Notes: generated by a model not told the origin, from the letters alone. 64,000 bases of DNA from CAYMSF01 sp964392985 (GCA_964392985.1 CAYMSF010000014.1:1-64000); one strand, 5' to 3'; shown: positions 44,479 through 53,469, numbered from the stretch's first letter. Translations and numbers: made by a program.

Positions 44479-45357
44479 TTATTCCGGTTTAATAATTTGA
44501 GTACCAATACCGCTGTCGGTAAAGATTTCCAGCAACAGGGAATGTTCCACCCTGCCGTCAATCATGTGCACCTGGCTGGTTCCGGCCTCAAGCGCGTGAA
44601 CGCTGCTGTTAATCTTCGGCAACATTCCGCCGGAAATAACCTTGTCAGCGATCAACTGCGGGATTTCCGTTGTGCAGATGGTTGGAATCACCGTGGACTC
44701 GTCTTTCGGATCACGCAAAATACCGGGAACATCACTCAAAAATACCAGTTTCCTGGCTTTAAGCGCTTCTGCGATTTTGCAGGCGGCGATATCGGCATTG
44801 ATGTTGTAAACCTGTCCATCGCTACCGGTGCCCAGTGGCGGAATTACAGGAATAAGTCCGCTATTGACTGCCTGAAGAATTTTTTCGGTATCAACGCCAA
44901 CAATATCGCCGACAAAACCGATATCTATGTTTTCACCGCTGTGCGGATCTTTGGAGTACATTTTTTCAGAACGCAACACCTCTTTACCGGAAATCGGCAC
45001 CGCCTTGCCACCGACAGTTTCAGCCTCGTCAATCAGATTCCGGTTGATTACGCGATGGAGTACGTCATCCACAACTTTGATAGTTTCCGCACAGGTTACC
45101 CGGAGACCGTTAATAAATTTAGTAGGAATATTCAGCCGGGTCAGCTCTGCGGTAATTGCTTTGCCACCGCCGTGAACAACGACCGGGCGCAAGCCGATAC
45201 ACTCAAGCAACACCACATCACGCATTGTACTCTTCACCAATGCCGGATTTTCCATGGCGCTGCCGCCGAATTTCACCACCACGATCTCATCGCGGAATTT
45301 TTGAATATAGGGTAATGCCTCAACTAGAACCTTTGCTTTATTTATTAAACTATTCAT
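44479..45357 (-). CDS. argB: Acetylglutamate kinase
   Basis: A 292-residue amino acid kinase that phosphorylates N-acetylglutamate in arginine synthesis. Motifs: VVVKFGGSAMENP, VVVHGGGKAIT, YNINADIAACKIAEAL, LVFLSDVPGIL and the end ISGGMLPKINSS. The start is ambiguous: AGGAG stands five bases before a TTG at 45363 and eleven bases before the ATG at 45357. It begins the argB-aroK-aroC-EF-hand-uvrB run. A small possible membrane peptide gene ends within its first codons. Confidence 0.95.
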   Translation of the reverse strand: MNSLINKAKVLVEALPYIQKFRDEIVVVKFGGSAMENPALVKSTMRDVVLLECIGLRPVVVHGGGKAITAELTRLNIPTKFINGLRVTCAETIKVVDDVLHRVINRNLIDEAETVGGKAVPISGKEVLRSEKMYSKDPHSGENIDIGFVGDIVGVDTEKILQAVNSGLIPVIPPLGTGSDGQVYNINADIAACKIAEALKARKLVFLSDVPGILRDPKDESTVIPTICTTEIPQLIADKVISGGMLPKINSSVHALEAGTSQVHMIDGRVEHSLLLEIFTDSGIGTQIIKPE

Positions 45358-45475
45358 GCTCAATCACGCTCCTGAATTTTGGTTGTTCTGAATTCAACTT
45401 CATGAATTGAAGGTAATATACGAGACAAGCGGCAATACAGCAAGCCGTAACGCGAAAAAGATGTTTTTTTTTCAC
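45350..45475 (-). CDS. Possible 41-residue membrane peptide overlapping the argB start
   Basis: A GTG-started frame encodes a basic N-terminus (KKKHLFR), one hydrophobic span (VTACCIAACLVYYLQF) and a polar tail, and stops 8 bases into argB. The N-in single-span layout and the overlap suggest a real, translationally coupled peptide. However, only a weak GGCGG-type site precedes it. It may be chance; no family is recognised. Confidence 0.3.
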   Translation of the reverse strand: MKKKHLFRVTACCIAACLVYYLQFMKLNSEQPKFRSVIEHE

Positions 45476-45602
45476 TTGAGCACCGCCGGTTAAAACATTC
45501 TCCATTAAGGCAAAATAACACAATATATTGTGCCAGGTAATGTCATGTAATCCACAATATTCGACTTTATGCAAAAAAAATAACTTTTTTTATTTTTTTA
45601 AT

Positions 45603-45630
45603 TTGCAAATAGTTTATTGTGCAATATAAG
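45603..45630 (+). promoter_or_regulatory. Candidate promoter of the lysine-rich peptide gene
   Basis: TTGCAA (45603-45608) and TATAAG (45625-45630) are 16 bases apart in a very AT-rich stretch upstream of the short gene at 45715. A second -10-like TATAGT is at 45633. Confidence 0.35.
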
Positions 45631-45714
45631 TTTATAGTGTGAAATTAGTGATGAGTAGGCGCTGCTGATGGTCAGCGGCGCCGGCGTGAACAATCAGGAA
45701 TAAGGAGCCCCAAA

Positions 45715-45810
45715 ATGGTGAAAGAAAAGACCGTCAAGAAGGAAACCAAGAAGCCCGCATTGAAGACCGCAAAAGAAAAGAAAGAAATTAAGAAAGCCAA
45801 GAAGAAATAA
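45715..45810 (+). CDS. Lysine-rich 31-residue basic peptide
   Basis: This short gene has all the marks of a real transcription unit: an AT-rich promoter region, AGGAG seven bases before the ATG, a full open frame and a perfect terminator 20 bases after the stop. The product has 15 Lys among 31 residues plus four Glu, no hydrophobic segment, and the repeated pattern KKxxKK (EKTVKKETKKPALKTAKEKK). It resembles the tails of H1-like or HU-associated nucleoid proteins, so nucleic acid binding is likely but unproven. It is convergent with the sigma-PheS fusion gene. Confidence 0.7.
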   Translation: MVKEKTVKKETKKPALKTAKEKKEIKKAKKK

Positions 45811-45830
45811 ATAGCTTTCTGAATTAATGG

Positions 45831-45857
45831 CCCCTGCTCTGTGAGCAGGGGTTTTTT
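45831..45857 (+). terminator. Rho-independent terminator of the lysine-rich peptide gene
   Basis: CCCCTGCTC (45831-45839) and GAGCAGGGG (45843-45851) form a perfect nine-pair stem with loop TGT and six T directly after. Confidence 0.95.
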
Positions 45858-45961
45858 ATTAAAGAATCTGCTCCTGTCAATTCTCCAGCCGGGCAAAGCC
45901 ATGCCACACAGCCTGAAATTTTCGTTTTTGAACCAATGTTTTAGAACCAATAATTTCCGCC

Positions 45962-47239
45962 TTATGGGCGCACATAGGGATAACACCATAGTTCTCTGAT
46001 TGTTTTCAGTCCAAGCTTAAGTTGGGTCAGTCTTTCCAAACCAACGCCATACCCGTAACCTTTAACTTCCTTCGGGTCATAACCTGCTTCGGACAACATT
46101 GAAGGTTTCAACATTCCGCATCCGAGAACAGAATGCCATTTTCCGTTTATTCTAGCCTCAATCTCCATGCCATTATCAATCCATTCATAAGCACAATCCT
46201 GATAACGCAATTCTGTTACACCAAGGATAGCCGAAAGAATTCTTTGGCATGTAGATTTCATCTCATTCAAAGATGCAGTGGGGCTGACACAAATTCCGTC
46301 CAATTGGTGAAAAACCTTCAAGTGATCATCGTCCTCAGGATCTGTTCTATACACGCGACCGGTGACCAACAGTCGAACAGGTGACTTTCGTCCGCTGATA
46401 GCCCGTAATACTGCCCCGCTTGTCTGCGTTCTCAACATTGTCTCGTCATCAAGATGATATCCATTTATGTCAGAGCCTTTATAATACGCCTCCATGATTG
46501 AAGGGTATATATCCTTCTTTTCGACTTCCCTGCTTTCAACCATCTCATATTCCGGTAATGCCGCCATAATTTGCTCTACGACCATTCGAATCGGATGGTC
46601 ATTAATGAGAAGCGGTTGCGGTCTGCCCACAAGTTCGGCAATGATTCCAGCCGAAACCTGCTCCGCGGGCATTCGCTCATTTTCAATTGTTACAGCCATA
46701 TTCACAATACTCTCCTTCAGTTTATTTTTTGCATTAAAAACCCTTTTTTTCACTGCAATGACACTAATCCCAAGATAATTGCCGATCTCTTTTTGCGGCA
46801 TACCGCCGATATAGTATAATGCGGCGGTCATGCGCAAACTATCAGGCAATGCCTGCAGCGCCAGGCAAACAGATCTGTCGATATACTCTCTTTCCAGCTC
46901 TTTTCCCGATGGATCGTCAACGATAAGCGTCTGCTCAACATCCTTAATCGCCACGAACTCCAGATGCTTTCCGCGGACTTTTCGGTTGCAACATGTACGC
47001 ACTATCCTGCGAAACCATACAGGAAACGCATCCGGCGACACCAGGGAATCCAATCTGCGGTACGCTTCTATGAACGCATCTTGAACAGCATCCTCCGCAA
47101 GATGCCTATCACCAAGAAACGAAAAGGCCTGACCAAACGCCGCTTTCTGAAAGCGATGTATGATTTGTTCGAAACTCTGCAGATTTCCATCTTTCGTTTC
47201 GACCAAAAGTTTCCCGACATTGTATTCTTCAGATTCCAT
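45962..47239 (-). CDS. ECF-type sigma factor fused to a PheS-like class II ligase domain
   Basis: A 425-residue two-part protein. Residues about 20-90 are sigma region 2 (FLGDRHLAEDAVQDAFIEAYRRL, FPVWFRRIVRT), and about 120-176 are region 4 (LPDSLRMTAALYYIGGMPQKEIGNYLGIS). Residues about 208-420 resemble the catalytic core of phenylalanyl-tRNA synthetase alpha: HPIRMVVEQI, LRTQTSGAVLRA, motif 2 GRVYRTDPEDDDHLKVFHQLDG with Arg298, VLGCGMLKPSML, GYDPKEVKGYGYG and motif 3 GVGLERLTQL. The ATP-binding motifs look intact, but the phenylalanine pocket (FPFTEPS in PheS) is replaced. The ATG at 47239 follows AAAGGA by nine bases. Its role is unknown; adenylation of an amino or carboxylic acid tied to promoter control is one idea. 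Confidence 0.88.
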   Translation of the reverse strand: MESEEYNVGKLLVETKDGNLQSFEQIIHRFQKAAFGQAFSFLGDRHLAEDAVQDAFIEAYRRLDSLVSPDAFPVWFRRIVRTCCNRKVRGKHLEFVAIKDVEQTLIVDDPSGKELEREYIDRSVCLALQALPDSLRMTAALYYIGGMPQKEIGNYLGISVIAVKKRVFNAKNKLKESIVNMAVTIENERMPAEQVSAGIIAELVGRPQPLLINDHPIRMVVEQIMAALPEYEMVESREVEKKDIYPSIMEAYYKGSDINGYHLDDETMLRTQTSGAVLRAISGRKSPVRLLVTGRVYRTDPEDDDHLKVFHQLDGICVSPTASLNEMKSTCQRILSAILGVTELRYQDCAYEWIDNGMEIEARINGKWHSVLGCGMLKPSMLSEAGYDPKEVKGYGYGVGLERLTQLKLGLKTIRELWCYPYVRP

Positions 47240-47941
47240 TGCACTATTTCCTTTAAAAGCCTTCATAATATAAAGAGCCAACTTATTGCATTAAGGTTCC
47301 CATTGAATTGGATAATTAAAGGATTATTTTGTAGAAACATTGTAACCATAATCTTTTTGATGCACTAATTTTTCCCATCTGGATATTAAATCACTTTAGT
47401 TATTGACAAAACAACTCATTGATGTTCCGCACCTTTTCATCTTTTTATATTCGATGATCTCCTATTAATTCCAAAATCTTTTTCTGCGATAATATAAGTC
47501 TGAATATAACAGAATATGTGATTTGATGCAAGCCAAAAAATGGTTTTCGCTATCCCCACAAATTCACAGGGAATAAAACTTGAGTATCAGGCATCATTCC
47601 TTCATTTCCCCATATCGCAATATTGATGAAATATGGCTCAATTTTTGAATGCTAATTTGAAGAACCCTGTCTGAAATGGTAGATTATAGCCCCGTTCTGT
47701 TTTGTGCTGTATTAAACGTGGAATGCCTTATCGCCGGCATTATAGCAATCTGAAAACAACGAACATTTATAAAAAGCAGGTTGACGATGACAGGTTTCAA
47801 AGCAATTATCAGAGATATTCCGGTGCTGTTGACCGGTAAGATGCTGGAGGAGGCTGGCGGTTTTTAGCTGAACCCTCATGCCGGATTCATTCACAAATTT
47901 TAATTTAGAATACAGATTATTAAACCAACAGGAATTATACC
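47240..47941. other. Intergenic region between the sigma-PheS gene and ahcY
   Basis: About 700 bases with no long gene. Near ahcY are hairpins at about 47726-47745 (AATGCC/GGCATT) and 47820-47836 (CCGGT/ACCGG). There is also a 26-codon frame at 47787-47867 (ATG preceded by GCAGG, ending TAG), which could be a leader peptide. The layout suggests a structured ahcY leader, but it does not match the SAH riboswitch consensus that I know. The left part holds the promoter of the sigma-PheS gene and is AT-rich. Confidence 0.45.
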
Positions 47942-49351
47942 ATGAAAGATTACAAAGTAGCAGACATGTCGCTCGCCGCATTCGGCAGAAAAGAAATTGA
48001 AATCGCAGAAAAAGAGATGCCCGGTTTGATGTCCACCCGGGCAAAATACGGTAAAACCAAACCGCTCAAAGGATTGCGTATCATGGGCAGTTTGCACATG
48101 ACCATCCAGACCGCGGTGCTCATTGAAACGCTCGTAAAGCTTGGCGCCGATGTCAGATGGTGTTCATGCAATATTTTCTCAACTCAAGACCATGCGGCGG
48201 CAGCAATCGCCGCGGCCGGCATTCCCGTTTTCGCCTGGAAAGGCGAAAATCTTGAGGAATACTGGGATTGCACCTATCGCGCCATCACCTGGCCGGACGG
48301 CAAAGGTCCGGACCAGATTGTTGACGATGGCGGCGATGCCACCCTCCTTATTCATCGCGGTTATCAGGCGGAAAATGATGCCTCAATCCTCAATGTTCCA
48401 ACCGACAACAAAGAATTGCAGATAATCAACGCGCTGATTAAAAAAGTGCTGAAAACGGATAAAAAACACTGGCATCAGGTCGCCAAACAGATGCGCGGCG
48501 TTTCCGAAGAAACCACTACCGGAGTTCATCGTCTGGTCCAGATGGAAGAAAAGAAAGAATTACTCTTCCAGGCGGTCAACGTCAACGATTCCGTCACCAA
48601 GAGTAAATTTGATAATATCTATGGCTGCCGGCATTCACTGACCGACGCCATCAAACGCGCGCTTGACGTGCTGATTTCCGGCAAAACTGCAATGATTTGC
48701 GGTTATGGCGATGTCGGCAAGGGTTCAGCGGAAGCCATGCGCAATGAACGTGCACAAGTGCTCGTCAGCGAAGTTGACCCGATTTGCGCTCTGCAGGCAT
48801 GCATGACCGGATTTAAAGTCTGTACCATTGAAGATGCCCTGCCTGTAGCGGATATTTACGTTACCACCACCGGCAATTGCGATATTATCACCGCCAAACA
48901 CATCAGTCAGATGAAAGATCAGGCGATTGTCTGTAATATCGGCCATTTTGACAATGAAATTCAAGTTCAGCAACTGGAAGAGTGGCCCGGCGTCAAGAAG
49001 GAAGTCATCAAAGGCAGTTTCTGCCCGGTAACCCGCTATACTTTCAAGGATGGACACTCCGTTTATCTGCTGGCGGAAGGCCGTCTGGTAAATCTCGGCT
49101 GTGCCACCGGACATCCCAGTTTCGTCATGTCATGCAGTTTCACCAATCAGACGCTGGCGCAGATCGATATCGCCAAGAATCCGAAACGCAAAATCGGCGT
49201 CTACCGGCTGGCAAAGAAACTGGATGAAGAAGTTGCCATGCTGCATCTCAATAAGCTCGGCGCTAAACTCACCAAATTGACCAAAGCCCAGGCGGAATAT
49301 ATCGGTGTCCCGGTTGAAGGTCCATACAAACCGGAACATTACAGATACTGA
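47942..49351 (+). CDS. ahcY: Adenosylhomocysteinase
   Basis: A 469-residue NAD-dependent enzyme that splits S-adenosylhomocysteine into adenosine and homocysteine. It has GSLHMTIQTAVLIETL, the substrate motif STQDHAAAAIA, the NAD-binding loop ICGYGDVGKGSAEAM and the C-terminal PVEGPYKPEHYRY, whose Lys and Tyr contact NAD of the neighbouring subunit. Length matches the longer bacterial form. It removes the inhibitor left by the methyltransferases and feeds homocysteine back to methionine. A perfect terminator follows. Confidence 0.97.
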   Translation: MKDYKVADMSLAAFGRKEIEIAEKEMPGLMSTRAKYGKTKPLKGLRIMGSLHMTIQTAVLIETLVKLGADVRWCSCNIFSTQDHAAAAIAAAGIPVFAWKGENLEEYWDCTYRAITWPDGKGPDQIVDDGGDATLLIHRGYQAENDASILNVPTDNKELQIINALIKKVLKTDKKHWHQVAKQMRGVSEETTTGVHRLVQMEEKKELLFQAVNVNDSVTKSKFDNIYGCRHSLTDAIKRALDVLISGKTAMICGYGDVGKGSAEAMRNERAQVLVSEVDPICALQACMTGFKVCTIEDALPVADIYVTTTGNCDIITAKHISQMKDQAIVCNIGHFDNEIQVQQLEEWPGVKKEVIKGSFCPVTRYTFKDGHSVYLLAEGRLVNLGCATGHPSFVMSCSFTNQTLAQIDIAKNPKRKIGVYRLAKKLDEEVAMLHLNKLGAKLTKLTKAQAEYIGVPVEGPYKPEHYRY

Positions 49352-49372
49352 TATTACGATTCATAAAGCATA

Positions 49373-49407
49373 ACGGCAATCTGCATTAACAGATTGCCGT
49401 TTTTTTA
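49373..49407 (+). terminator. Rho-independent terminator of ahcY
   Basis: ACGGCAATCTG (49373-49383) pairs with CAGATTGCCGT (49390-49400), followed by seven T after a six-base loop. It sits between the convergent ahcY and secA genes. Confidence 0.93.
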
Positions 49408-49451
49408 TTGATAATTTTTTTATCTGGAACTGTCTGCTACAGAATCCGGAA

Positions 49452-52430
49452 TTACTGTCCGCAGCACTTCTTGTACTTTTTGCCGCTGCCACAGGGGCAG
49501 TCGTCATTTCTGCCGACTTTAGGCAACTGACGGCGGAAAGTTATCTGCATTTCCGGTACGGAGTCCTGCGATTCCTGAGAAGTGGCGTCATTTTCATTAT
49601 TTTCGTCAAACTGACCGAAAGTCTCATGAATCTGCTGCTGCGGCATTGCGGCGAGCATGCGTTCAAACTCTTCAAGACTGGTTAGACTGGCGCGGAATAA
49701 ATAACTGATAGCTTCCTGGTGAATCTGACGCATGAGGATTTCGAAAATCTTATATGCTTCATTTTTATATTCAACGAGGGGATCTTTCTGAGCATAAATA
49801 CGCAGATTGATATTGGAACGCAGTCCATCCATAGCGTAGAGATGTTCCTGCCATAAGCGGTCAATGGACTCAAGAATAATGTGCCGTTGCATCCAGATGC
49901 GTTCAGAATCGGTGCAATTGCTGTTTTTATCATTGTAGGCTTTTTCGATTTTCTCAGTAATTTTGAGAACAACTTCCTGAAAATCAATTTCGCCGCTCTG
50001 GGTTGCCGGAATAAGTTCCTCTTTGGAAAAACCGACCGGGAACTTCATATTCAGGGATGTAACCAGATGTTCCCAGTTGAATGATTTATCCTCTTCACCG
50101 TCAACTTCACGGGGTAATCCGGCTTCGTTGACCATATCGGTTATACCGCGTTCAATCAGAGAAAGCAGGAGGTCATGGGGATTTTCTGACAGCAATGCTT
50201 CTTTACGGATGCCATAGATGATTTCGCGTTGTTTATTCATCACGTCGTCATACTGGAGGGTACGTTTACGGATGGAGAAATGGTGCTGCTCAACACGCTT
50301 CTGAGCGGTTTCGATAGATTTATTCAGCCAGGGATGCTGCAGTTCCTCGCCCTCTTCAATGCCGAACTTTTCAAAAATTTTGACGATACGGTCGGAACCG
50401 AACAACCGCATGAGATTATCTTCAAGCGACACATAGAATTTAGAGGAACCGGGGTCGCCCTGCCGTGAACACCGGCCACGCAACTGGCGGTCAATACGAC
50501 GCGCATCGTGGCGAGCACTGCCGATAACATGCAAACCGCCAAGCTCACGCACGCCTTGACCGAGTTTAATGTCGGTACCGCGCCCCGCCATATTGGTAGC
50601 GACGGTAACGGCGCCGATTTGTCCGGCTTTGGCGATAATCTCAGATTCTTTCTGATGATTTTTGGCATTAAGGACGCTGTGGGTGATATTGCGCCGTTTC
50701 AACATACGGCTGAGGATTTCTGAATCGTCAACCGATACAGTACCGAGCAAAACCGGCTGACCTTTTTCGTGCCGTTTCGCGACTTCTTCCAGAACAGCGT
50801 TATACTTTTCGCGTTTAGTCTTAAAAATGGAATCATTGTCGTCTTTACGAATACAGGGCTGATTGGTCGGAATGACAATAACATCAAGCTTATAAATCTG
50901 ATGGAATTCGTTAGCTTCTGTTTCCGCAGTACCAGTCATACCGGAAAGTTTCTTGTAGAGCCGGAAATAATTCTGAATGGTAATTGTGGCGAGTGTTTGT
51001 GTTTCCTCTTCAATTTCCACATTTTCTTTGGCTTCCAGCGCCTGGTGCAAACCGTCACTGAAACGGCGTCCGGGCATCAACCGGCCGGTATGTTCATCCA
51101 CAATCAGAACTTTACCTTCCTGGACGACATAATTCACATCTTTCTCAAAGAGGCAGTGCGCCTTGAGCAGTTGCGACAGGTCATGGAGCCGTTCACTTTT
51201 CTTGAGAAAATCATCCTGAAATTTCTTTTTCGTGTTGGCTTTATCAACTTCAGAAAGGTTCAACGCTGTGTCAATGTTATGCAATTCGTCGAGTAAATCC
51301 GGCATCACGAACGCATCAGGATCATCCGGGGAAACCGTAGTTCTGCCTTTTTCCGTCAAATCCGCTTCATTACTTTTTTCATCAATGGTGAAGAAAAGTT
51401 CAGCTTGAACATCCTGTAACATACCGCGGTTGTTGTCACTGCGGACTTTCATCTCCATTTTTTCCAAATCTTTGAGAATCGCGCCATCTTCCAGAATATG
51501 CATGAGTTGCTTATGGGTCGGCATGCCGAATTTGATTTGCAGCAATTTTATCATTGCGGCTTCGCGTTCATCGGCGGAAATATTGGTTTTTTCTAACGTT
51601 TCACGGGCTTCTCTGGCAAAGCGTGAACACAAATTGTTCTGTCTGGAATAGAGGTCCTGAACGAGTGAACCGAGGGTGTCAAATTGATGCGTGATATTGC
51701 CCACCGGTCCGGAAATAATGAGCGGTGTTCTCGCCTCGTCAATGAGGATGCTGTCAATTTCGTCAACGATGGCATAGAAATGGTCGCGCTGCACCAGATG
51801 TTCCGGTTCCATCGCCATCCCCATATCGCGGAGATAGTCGAACCCGAACTCGCTGTTCGTACCATAGGTGATATCGCAAAAATACTGTTCGCGGCGCGTC
51901 CGCGGCGGCATCTGATTCTGCAGACAACCAACGGTCAAACCGAGATAACGGTAAACCGTCCCCATCCATTCCGCATCGCGGCGGGCAAGAAAGTCATTGA
52001 CGGTAACAAGCTGACAGTTTTTTCCACTCAACGCATTCAAATACAACGGCATGGTAGCAACGAGAGTTTTACCCTCACCGGTTGCCATTTCAGCGATATT
52101 ACCACGGTGGAGTACGATAGCGCCCATAATCTGAACATTGAACGGAATCATATCCCAAACCAACTGTTGATCGCAAACGGTAATCTGCGTTCCCACCAGA
52201 CGGCGGCACGCGTTTTTGACGGTGGCGAAGGCTTCGCACATGATATCGTCAAGGGTTTCACCTTTGGCCAGACGTTCTTTAAATTCAACGGTCTTATTTT
52301 TCAGTTCTGCTTCGGACAATGACTGATATGATTTTTCCAGTTCAACAACGCGGCGCACCAGCGGCAGCATTTTGCGCAAATCCCGCTGTGATTTAGAGCC
52401 GAATATTTTCTTTAGTAACGTGTTCAACAT
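49452..52430 (-). CDS. secA: Preprotein translocase ATPase SecA
   Basis: A 992-residue motor protein that drives proteins through SecYEG. Walker A is ATGEGKT at 116-122; other marks are GTNSEFGFDYLRD, AIVDEIDSILIDEARTPLIISG, IVDEHTGRLMPGRRFSDGLHQA, TVATNMAGRGTDIKLG and RQLRGRCSRQGDPGSSKFY. The C-terminus ends in the zinc motif CPCGSGKKYKKCCGQ, which in the family binds SecB and phospholipids. It is somewhat longer than the E. coli protein because of insertions before the helicase lobe. pyrE ends 24 bases upstream. Confidence 0.97.
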   Translation of the reverse strand: MLNTLLKKIFGSKSQRDLRKMLPLVRRVVELEKSYQSLSEAELKNKTVEFKERLAKGETLDDIMCEAFATVKNACRRLVGTQITVCDQQLVWDMIPFNVQIMGAIVLHRGNIAEMATGEGKTLVATMPLYLNALSGKNCQLVTVNDFLARRDAEWMGTVYRYLGLTVGCLQNQMPPRTRREQYFCDITYGTNSEFGFDYLRDMGMAMEPEHLVQRDHFYAIVDEIDSILIDEARTPLIISGPVGNITHQFDTLGSLVQDLYSRQNNLCSRFAREARETLEKTNISADEREAAMIKLLQIKFGMPTHKQLMHILEDGAILKDLEKMEMKVRSDNNRGMLQDVQAELFFTIDEKSNEADLTEKGRTTVSPDDPDAFVMPDLLDELHNIDTALNLSEVDKANTKKKFQDDFLKKSERLHDLSQLLKAHCLFEKDVNYVVQEGKVLIVDEHTGRLMPGRRFSDGLHQALEAKENVEIEEETQTLATITIQNYFRLYKKLSGMTGTAETEANEFHQIYKLDVIVIPTNQPCIRKDDNDSIFKTKREKYNAVLEEVAKRHEKGQPVLLGTVSVDDSEILSRMLKRRNITHSVLNAKNHQKESEIIAKAGQIGAVTVATNMAGRGTDIKLGQGVRELGGLHVIGSARHDARRIDRQLRGRCSRQGDPGSSKFYVSLEDNLMRLFGSDRIVKIFEKFGIEEGEELQHPWLNKSIETAQKRVEQHHFSIRKRTLQYDDVMNKQREIIYGIRKEALLSENPHDLLLSLIERGITDMVNEAGLPREVDGEEDKSFNWEHLVTSLNMKFPVGFSKEELIPATQSGEIDFQEVVLKITEKIEKAYNDKNSNCTDSERIWMQRHIILESIDRLWQEHLYAMDGLRSNINLRIYAQKDPLVEYKNEAYKIFEILMRQIHQEAISYLFRASLTSLEEFERMLAAMPQQQIHETFGQFDENNENDATSQESQDSVPEMQITFRRQLPKVGRNDDCPCGSGKKYKKCCGQ

Positions 52431-52454
52431 GGCAGAAATTTCTCCTGTTATGGT

Positions 52455-53021
52455 CTATTTGGAGCCCGGGCGTTCAATAGGAACGCCGGACTGACAGAGC
52501 GGGCAATTGTCCGGTTCATAAGTATCCAGCTCAATTGCCAGGAGGCATTGATGGGGCACATCAAAAGTGGCAAGACCGCCACTGCGGTCAACCAGAACGG
52601 CAACGCCGACAATTTCAGCGCCGAGCGAACGCGCCAGGTCAATTGTTTCCTGAACTCTGCCGCCGCGGGTGATAACATCTTCCGCGACGAGAATTTTTTC
52701 GCCGGGTTGAATCTGAAATCCGCGTTTCAAAACCAGTTTTCCCTCTTCCTTGTCCGCGAAGATAGCTTTAGTGCCGAGAGCTCTGGCAACTTCCTGTCCG
52801 ACAATCAAGCCACCGACCGCCGGAGAAATAACGGTATCAATTTTCAGATGACGGAATTTATCTGCGAGTTCCCGGCAGACTGTCTCCGCGATATCCGGGT
52901 ACTGCAACAGCAATGCCGCCTGAAAAAAGCGATTGCTGTGGAGACCGCTGCGCAGTTTAAAATGTCCTTGCAGTAATGCTTTGGAGTCCTGGAATATCTT
53001 TAACAGTTCATCTCTGGTCAT
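52455..53021 (-). CDS. pyrE: Orotate phosphoribosyltransferase
   Basis: A 188-residue enzyme that joins orotate and PRPP to OMP. It has the family start GHFKLRSGLHSNRFFQ, the flexible loop lysines in KEEGKLVLKRGF and the PRPP loop ILVAEDVITRGGRVQET. CPLCQSG near the C-terminus is typical of the thermophile-type PyrE. It is separate from pyrRBC at 25 kb, and no pyrF is seen. AGGA lies nine bases before the ATG; secA follows in the same operon. Confidence 0.94.
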   Translation of the reverse strand: MTRDELLKIFQDSKALLQGHFKLRSGLHSNRFFQAALLLQYPDIAETVCRELADKFRHLKIDTVISPAVGGLIVGQEVARALGTKAIFADKEEGKLVLKRGFQIQPGEKILVAEDVITRGGRVQETIDLARSLGAEIVGVAVLVDRSGGLATFDVPHQCLLAIELDTYEPDNCPLCQSGVPIERPGSK

Positions 53022-53073
53022 AATTTTATTTCCTGTATATTTTTATTTATTATAAGTACGCAAACGTTCAGGG

Positions 53074-53469
53074 TCAGCGAAAGGTTTCCGGTGATGCAGG
53101 TTCCACCCAAAGATGAAAGTCAACCTTCCGGTCCCCCAGATTCAAGGTGATAAGTGTATTCAACCGGGTCAACAACAACGCATAAGGTATTTTAACTTCG
53201 CCATTGGCAACATTGACAGAGACATTACAATCGCCGAGAATATCTTCAGCGTCGCGGATGGCAACGATCAGCAACAACATCCGGTTCAGTTTGTCCCGAA
53301 GATCGGCATCGAGTTCATAAGTATTGTGACATTTGCCGCAAACCGCCTGAAAATCATCGCTTGCAACATCCGCCAGGTTGAATTTTACAATGCCCTCACA
53401 GCCGCCATTCAGGCAGTGAAAGTCAATTTGAGCTTTTGCTCCGACATTCTCTTTTTTTCTGGTTGCCAT
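53074..53469 (-). CDS. Small zinc-ribbon-like protein of unknown function
   Basis: A 131-residue soluble protein. Two cysteine pairs (Cys-x4-Cys in HCLNGGCEG and Cys-x2-Cys in VCGKCHNTYELD) look like a zinc ribbon. The middle part (DKLNRMLLLIVAIRDAEDILGDCNV) is helical, and the end (VKIPYALLLTRLNTLITLNLG) is mixed. I do not recognise a named family; its place just before pyrE and secA suggests a conserved housekeeping neighbour. The start has only a weak site upstream (ACGG). Confidence 0.65.
   Translation of the reverse strand: MATRKKENVGAKAQIDFHCLNGGCEGIVKFNLADVASDDFQAVCGKCHNTYELDADLRDKLNRMLLLIVAIRDAEDILGDCNVSVNVANGEVKIPYALLLTRLNTLITLNLGDRKVDFHLWVEPASPETFR

Noticed and set aside
44275..45315. 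346-codon plus-strand frame opposite argB and aroK
   Set aside because: It is the antisense of two clearly conserved genes and shows no own start signals.
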